Assembly (NCBI GenBank): GCA_013399305.1
Contig: VXAI01000020.1
Coordinates: forward strand, 5,454,642 to 5,518,641
DNA from: Rostratula benghalensis
Lineage: Eukaryota; Chordata; Aves; Charadriiformes; Rostratulidae
Length of the DNA stretch: 64,000 nt
Reading direction: 5' to 3'
The position numbers and the translations under genes were made by a program. This document shows, in pieces, positions 58,301 through 64,000 of the stretch; within the stretch, counting starts at the first letter, position 1; every line of letters starts with the position of its first letter. The notes beneath the pieces are model-generated. The model saw only the letters and a list, made by a program, of their open reading frames with translations, was not told the origin of the DNA and made no database searches.

Positions 58301-61275
58301 GGATATCTGAGGGCTGAAATTAAATGTATTTTTATTGTTTCAGAAGTGGACAATTTTTCATGTCTATATGTTTTTTCTTTCTATTTTCCAAGGCTTTTTG
58401 TTGGCATTATTTGCTCATTGTGCTTTGGGGCCTGCTTTCAACACCATTATGTGGCCAGGACTGGTGCTAGGAAAGGTTTAGGGAAGATTGTCCTGTAAGT
58501 GATCTCACTGCTGCACAAACACCCAGGTGATCTCATCCCAGCACCACTGATACCACAGTGTAAGACTTTTAACAATCTAGACATTATTGATGCTATATGT
58601 AAACCTTTGACAATCTACACGTATGCTGCCAACTCTTCATCACCCAAGTACTGCGGGGTGAGGAAACTTCAGAACATGCAAGAATCCAACCCCTAGGTCT
58701 TTGGCTGATACCATTAGAGATAATACTGTTGCTTTCAAACTTAACTTTCACTATAGCAGGTCCAGCTCCTCGATTCCTCCTGTTTCCAGTGTAACGTATT
58801 AGCTCCCATAATAGGGTTCCCAAATGAATGAAGCTGGCTCAGCTCTAGAAGAAGGATAACCATACTTGCACAGGCCTCCAGCAGAGCTGATGAGACCCAT
58901 AGAAGCTGCCAGTGTGAGGCATGAACACTTGAGAGGCTGCAAAAGGCTCGGCTGGATTCTAGCAACACTTGTTGGCTTGGCCCCAGCACTGCATAAACAT
59001 GACTATAGTCGTTCTAGAGACAGCCAGTCTAGTACTGTCCATATTTATCCCTATGTTTCCACTAATAAACTCTACAAGAAGAAGAAGAAAGAGTAGAGGG
59101 ATCTTGGAAGACAGGACTTGGGCAATCGGGTAATCTAGCAAGGGAGTACATTAAGATCTTCAGGGTGGGTCATTGGATGATAGTGAAAATCAAAATTTCA
59201 GGCATGACTTCACTGAAGAAAAAAATGTCATTTGAAAGAAAAAGAAAAAAAAGGGAATGGAAGTAGATATGTTGACCTGTAAAAAAATACAGAGGGGCGA
59301 GTTTGAGAAGAGTACAGAGGCCTCTCTTCTCACATCACTCTTAGATTTCTCTGCCTACCAGAAGCTATGAAAAGGTTAAAGTCCTGCTGCTGAGGAAGAC
59401 GTGTTTGTGCCTTTGCTTCTCATCTTACTCCCCTGCTATCAAATACCCTATTTTATGTGTTGTTGCTAATTTCTTAAAATTTAGTTATTATTTGACTTTA
59501 TTTTGTACTTTGCCACTGCCATCCATTCTCAGAAAAGTAGTCTATGACTTCCAGTTGAGTGTTACACAACTTTCTGGTCTAAATTATAATTTGAGCAAAA
59601 TCTGCCTTTGGTGAAAATTCTTCCACACGGAATGAAAGAAAAAGAATGACATTCACCACAATTTGTCACTGGAGTGATACAGAGTTCAACAAAATAAATG
59701 ACTGTAAACTAAGTGTTTGAACTAGTTGCTGTGTAATTCAAAAAATGAAGATATTCTAGGCATTTTTTAAACAGAAGTCTAACATTCTTCAATGTAGTTA
59801 GCTTTTCAAATGTCTCTGTTCCACAAACTGAATAGCTGAACAGGAAAGAGGATCTTGCAGATGGAAAGCACAGATACAGCTACAGAAGAGATTAAAAAAA
59901 AATTTATTTGATTCATAGTCCCTTACTACTTCTTTGTCTTCTTATAGCTTGAGAAATGCTTGGCTGAGTGAAGTTCAATGGTTCTTTATTTTTGAGAAAT
60001 ACATATTTTCCTTTAATAAATCATGACTTTGCCATTTGCTCCATAAATCAGGGAAGGGAAGAAACCCTATTACTTTTTATCCATGTACAGTCAGGTGATG
60101 GAGTCTCTGCTTGTCTGAGTGTTATGATTAAAGTCAACAGTATTATCCACGAAAAAGTTGCTCTTTGATAAGAGCCCAAAGACAAGTTCTTTGTAACCAA
60201 GTAGGTATGCACTCAGTGTCACACAGCATAGAACAGGAGAGGCTCTAAGCCGCATCTGTAGCGGCCAGAGGGAGACATTCACTGGGGTGAACATCACTAA
60301 CCAGCTCCTGCGTGATTAGCTGTTAACCTCTGTGCTTGTTCCTTCTGCTGCCAGACACTAACAATACCTAGACCCTGCTTGTGTCTCAGTTTTCACAAGA
60401 GGAAGTATAAAATGCCATGTACTTCAGCTGACCTTAACTTTGTGAGATACCACATGTATCCTTGTGCCGTTCAACTCCTTCTGTTGTAATCTTAATGCAA
60501 TTTGTTAGAGAAAATAAAGCCTTCTTTCCACTACCTACCCGCACCACACACCTGGCACTAGCATTGGATGGTGAATACACTGACCATGTCTCAGAGCTGA
60601 TAGAACTATCCAGTCTTTCCCCCAGTGAACAGTTCTGTGTCTCCATCAAAAGCAATCTCTTCACAAAATTAAATCCACTTTGTTCAGTCACTGAGCCAAC
60701 TGCTCTTTAAAGCCAAATAGATGTTGATATTAGACTCTGATATCTTACTGCTGTTCTCTTTCTTTTACAGTTTCAGAGTGTAGTCCAGATGACTTTTCTC
60801 TTAACTGCTATACGATTTTAATGGATGTAAATGTTGGTCAGAAGATTGGATAAGTAGATCTACAGCAGCACGTACCACCTGCACTTAGCCAGACTTGACT
60901 TTCACAACTACAGTAAGAAGGTCAGGATGAAGGAAGGGAAGCAGAAGACCAAAGAGCCAGAGGCAGGGCTGAAGGTAGTCCTGAGGTGGCCAACCCCTAG
61001 GCTGCAGAATAGATTGGGGTGGAGGTTTGCTGCATGGATATTAGGAAAGACATAGCAAGAGGAAGCTGAGGTCTGGGCTCCAAAAGGACCAGCACCTTGT
61101 CTGTTCTTTTCACTCATGTCTACACAGCTCTCCCTGCCAGCCTGTTGTAAGGATTAGAGAAAGGGTCAGGAGTAGAGCCCAGGTTCCTGCAGGATTTTGA
61201 GTAACCTGTGAAGCTAACTGCAACCTTCTGCTCACAAGGTCATTCCTCCTTTGCAGAGCCTCCATGACCACTTAC
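55374..61275. other. unique non-coding DNA
   Basis: There is no gene. Contents include the hairpin at 56773-56800 (listed), a short AAG run at about 59079-59092 and A/G-rich low complexity at about 59217-59260. The part around 56700-57000 may be conserved (inference). Confidence 0.45.
56773..56800. repeat. perfect 11-bp inverted repeat
   Basis: CTTTTGAAAAG (56773-56783), GACTGT, then CTTTTCAAAAG (56790-56800) forms a perfect 11-bp stem with a 6-base loop. It is longer than the other small palindromes in the window, though AT bias raises the chance rate. Confidence 0.6.
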
Positions 61276-61687
61276 CCCAAGCCCAACCCCAACCCCTGCT
61301 CCCATGAGGCTAGGAGAAACTCAAGCCTGAGCTCTGGGCTCTTCCCAGCCACTCTCACATTGCTGCTTCTTCCTGCTCAGTTGTGTCCTAAGAAGCTGGG
61401 TCCTGCTATGCGTGCTCTCCTGAAAGCCAGCCCCATTCCTCCCAGAGCACTCTAGGGTTAGGGTTAGCCGTGGCCCAGACAACAAATTCCTCAGCAGAAA
61501 ACTCTTTTTGCAGTCCTCAGCTTCTTTTGGTAGCTACTTCAAGTATCACTCTGCTCTTCCTCAACTTCTCTAACCCTAATCTAAACTCTAACCCTAACTG
61601 TCACAGCCCCTGCCAAGCTTCCATTACAGTGGGAGAGAAAAAATTCTGTGCTGTTCTCTACTTGAATTTGAACCCTAAAACCTAACT
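61276..61687. repeat. degenerate telomere-like motifs, both orientations
   Basis: CTAGGGTTAGGGTTAG (61452-61467) holds two TTAGGG units. CTAACCCTAATC and CTCTAACCCTAAC (61569-61598) and GAACCCTAAAACCTAAC (61670-61686) hold CCCTAA-type units in the opposite orientation, and CAAGCCCAACCCCAACCCC lies at 61279-61297. They lie within about 410 bp with ordinary sequence between. Only isolated units are present, not an array, so this may be a degenerate interstitial telomeric sequence or a minisatellite remnant. Confidence 0.45.
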
Positions 61688-61932
61688 GCAACAGGGTAGG
61701 TTTAGGCTGAACATTAGGAAAGAATTTTTCACAGAAAGAGTGGTCAGACACTGGAATAGGTTGCCCAGGGGGGTGGGCTGAGTACCCATCCCTGAATGTG
61801 TTTTAGAGTCATTTAGATGTGGTGTTGGGGGATATGGTGTAGGGGAGGACTTTGTAGAGTAGGGCTGATGGTTGGACTCAATGATCCCAAGGGTCTCTTC
61901 CAACCTGAATGATTCTATGATTCTGTGATTCC
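61684..61932 (+). mobile_element. CR1 LINE 3' end, sense strand
   Basis: It begins CTGCAACAGGGTAGGTTTAG, continues through CACTGGAATAGGTTGCCCAG and GATCCCAAGGGTCTCTTCCA, and ends ATTCTATGATTCTGTGATTC, about two CR1 tail units. It is nearly the same length and content as 3170-3425, so it is the same subfamily. Coding remnants are interrupted, for example by an extra G in CCAGGGGGGTGGG. It sits directly against the telomere-like motifs. Confidence 0.95.
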
Positions 61933-63159
61933 AACCCTACTGCCTCAAAGGATAATTGATTCTGCAGCTCTCAGCTTTTGTCCCTAAATTAAAGTCTTTT
62001 TCATTTTTTTGCCCTCAAGCAAAGCTCCCCAGCTCAGGGGAGACAAAAGGGTAAAAATTAGACTTAGGATAAAGAACAAGGCTTCGTACTGACTCGACAC
62101 TGCAGATCCTCTGGATTTGTCCCTAGACCGATACTCTGCATGACTGACTGGAAATCTCAAATCTCTGCAGAGGTCTCTGGAGACCTCAATTTATGGTACA
62201 CTTACCTGGTCCCCTACACTTACAGCTGGTAACAGACAAAGGAGAAAACAACCAGCAAATGAATAAGCAGCATCTCATTGCAGCTTGCTTGATTTTACAG
62301 TATTTTTTCTACTCTCAAGTCAAGGATTCAGGGAATGGAAGAGAGAGGCAGAATGCTAGAACAGAGTGTACATGGCAACAATAAATCATGTCCTTTCATG
62401 ATGCTATTATCAGAGCTGCAAAACAGTACTCCAGAGATGCTGCATGGCTCACCCTCAGCTGCTGCAACCTGGGTTGAGTCCTGTACCCAGCAGAGCTGCG
62501 CTGGCCAAGGTGAGCTGCCCATCAGCATGCCCTGCTCACAAGCAGTCAGTGCTGTGCCACTCTGCATGGCAGCAGCCAGCAGGAATTACACAAGTGCTCA
62601 TAATATTTCTTTTCACACATAGAATTGGACTGAGGTTTCATTTTAGATGGACTCAGTCACAAATACCAGTGAAAATAAACCAATGACATGTATCACCAGG
62701 TTGATAAAAGTTTTTGTGCTGTGCATACCAGTAGTACATTAAGAGTCCGAATCCTTCCATTTCATACAGAGCTGAGTAGCTTTTCTTCTGACTGAGTAAA
62801 GATAACATAACTGTACAAAGATCCTTTTGAAGTTACAGAATTAGATTATTAAGCAATATATTACATCTTGTGATTTAACCTGTTAGACAAAAATTGCAGA
62901 CAGATAATGTTGGAAAAAACATAGAAGTTCTATCTACTTTGAGAAAGATTAAATTCTCCTTAGTATATTCCTGAAAGAAGTTTGTCTGTCCTGTTCTTCT
63001 AAAACTTTGACAATGGGAATTATTTAAGAAACCTCTTCAAATGCTGAGATATACTGAGAAAAGGATCCTCTATCACATATCTCTCTTGCTACCAATCAAT
63101 TCTCATCTTACTTTTTGTTGGCATGGAGAAGACTTGCTTTTCTCTGCAACTCTTTGACA
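61933..63159. other. unique non-coding DNA
   Basis: There is no gene. TGTTGGAAAAAACATAGAAG followed by TTCTATCTACT (about 62909-62939) could be the decayed 3' terminus of the ancient LINE that starts at 63160, but the match is too weak to include. Confidence 0.4.
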
Positions 63160-64000
63160 CAAGTGAAGAATGCTACCAGGTCATCACTCAATTTTCCTTT
63201 TTTCTAGATCAAATAAATCTCATCATTACTTTTCCTCTTCTCTGGTAATTTTTGCTTTATTTTTTCTTATAGTACTCCAAACCGAGCACACAACCCTCGT
63301 AATTAGTGCTGAGTAGCGCAGAGTAATTATCCTTATATTCACTAGAATGACATTTGTTTGGCTTATGGGGCAGTAAAGCCGTTGTAGGGTAAATGTTTTT
63401 TTCAGCAGCATTGTACTGTTGACTCATCTTTAGCTCATGACTGACTCTAGGACCCAGAACCTTGCCTCCACTGTGGCTGCCCAGCCAGCCATTCTCCACT
63501 TTGCACCTCTGCATTTGACTTCTGCCCCCCTAAGGGAAATCCTTTGCATTCTTTATTGAATTTGGTCTTATCGATTTCAGAGCATTTTACCAGTGTAGCA
63601 AGATTATTTTAAATTCTAATCCTGTTCACCAAAGTGCTCACAAACCCTTCCATCTTGATGTCATCCACAGATTTTACCCTGTATACAAATCGTTGTTCTC
63701 ATCCAAGTCCTCAATGAAAGCATTGAGTAAAACTGACCTCAGAGAGACCCTTGCGGGACCTCACTTACAGCGTTCCCCTGGTTTGACAGTGAATCACTGA
63801 TAATTACTCTGGACAAGTGGTATTTCAACCACTTGTGCACCTACCCAGATTGCAGAGTGATTTCAGCCTGGCCTAATTTTTTTTTCCTTTATTATTTTTT
63901 AGTTCAGTGTGAAGCAACATCGTGTAGGACCACATCAAAAGCTTTTAAGAAGCCTTATTTGCATCTGATGGTTAGTACATACCAGCTAGGGCAGGGATGC
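63160..64000 (-). mobile_element. ancient CR1-type LINE with RT motifs in order, cut by right edge
   Basis: Read on the minus strand from the right edge, reverse-transcriptase blocks occur in the order of the intact protein. They are FLKAFDVVLHDVAS (63910-63951; motif A, compare FSKAFDTVPHDIL), VHKWLKYHLSRVII and NAVSEVPQGSL (63740-63840; motif B, GVPQGSVLGP), KSVDDIKMEG (about 63651-63671; motif C, FADDTKLGG), KFNKECKGFPLG (about 63528-63563), HELKMSQQYNAAEKN (about 63396-63440), RYSALITRVVCSVWS (about 63275-63320) and LEKRKIE then, one frame on, DDLVAFF (about 63167-63208). Stops and shifts separate the blocks. The phenylalanine of FADD is lost, but both aspartates persist. It continues beyond the window. 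Confidence 0.87.

Noticed and set aside
1..64000. tRNA, rRNA or snoRNA genes, CRISPR arrays, phage or bacterial genes
   Set aside because: No box B-like GGTTCRANNCC in a tRNA context, no direct-repeat/spacer structure, and no dense long frames; repeat content is that of a bird nuclear genome.

Overview
The window looks like nuclear DNA from a bird. The dominant interspersed repeats are CR1 LINE 3' ends with the avian tail (ATTCTATG-type unit) and the avian CR1 reverse-transcriptase C-terminus. Unique sequence is AT-leaning, with long A/T homopolymer runs and sharply bounded GC-rich CpG islands. I cannot name the order or species. There is no operon, ribosome-binding site, phage, insertion sequence or CRISPR array. 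I found no protein-coding gene that I would defend: every long open frame is a LINE remnant, a stop-poor GC-rich stretch, or an unrecognised chance-like frame.

Layout. Positions 1-600 are a CpG island cut by the left edge, probably the promoter or first exon of a gene lying mostly outside the window. A young antisense CR1 (616-1286) sits beside it. At 1732-1884 there is a candidate spliced exon with an excellent acceptor and a fair donor. From 1885 to 35685 the window is intronic or intergenic DNA, broken by six young CR1 copies (3170, 5065, 8908, 23674, 24564, plus the one at 616), three very old CR1/L3-type LINE remnants (8150+, 15265+, 21738-) and one probable MIR-type SINE (19455). A second, isolated CpG island lies at 35690-36115 and is a candidate promoter in the middle of otherwise non-coding DNA. 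From 36116 to the end there is more unique non-coding DNA with young CR1 copies at 37752, 38710 and 61684, and old LINE remnants at 46335+, 54310+ and 63160-. Degenerate telomere-like CCCTAA/TTAGGG motifs occupy 61276-61687.

Interpretation. The most economical reading is one or two CpG-island promoters driving transcripts with large introns, or a gene-poor interval, carrying two layers of CR1-clade retrotransposons. The young layer is nine recognisable copies, seven of them on the minus strand. The old layer is six decayed copies in which reverse-transcriptase motifs can still be read in order. I see no novel protein system. The points worth following up are the unexplained mid-window CpG island, the candidate 5' exon, the well-preserved ancient LINE pieces, a recurring palindromic CCAxTGA..TCAxTGG motif, and a few candidate regulatory sites. 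No alignment, masking or conservation analysis could be run; family assignments rest on reading the sequence against remembered family features.
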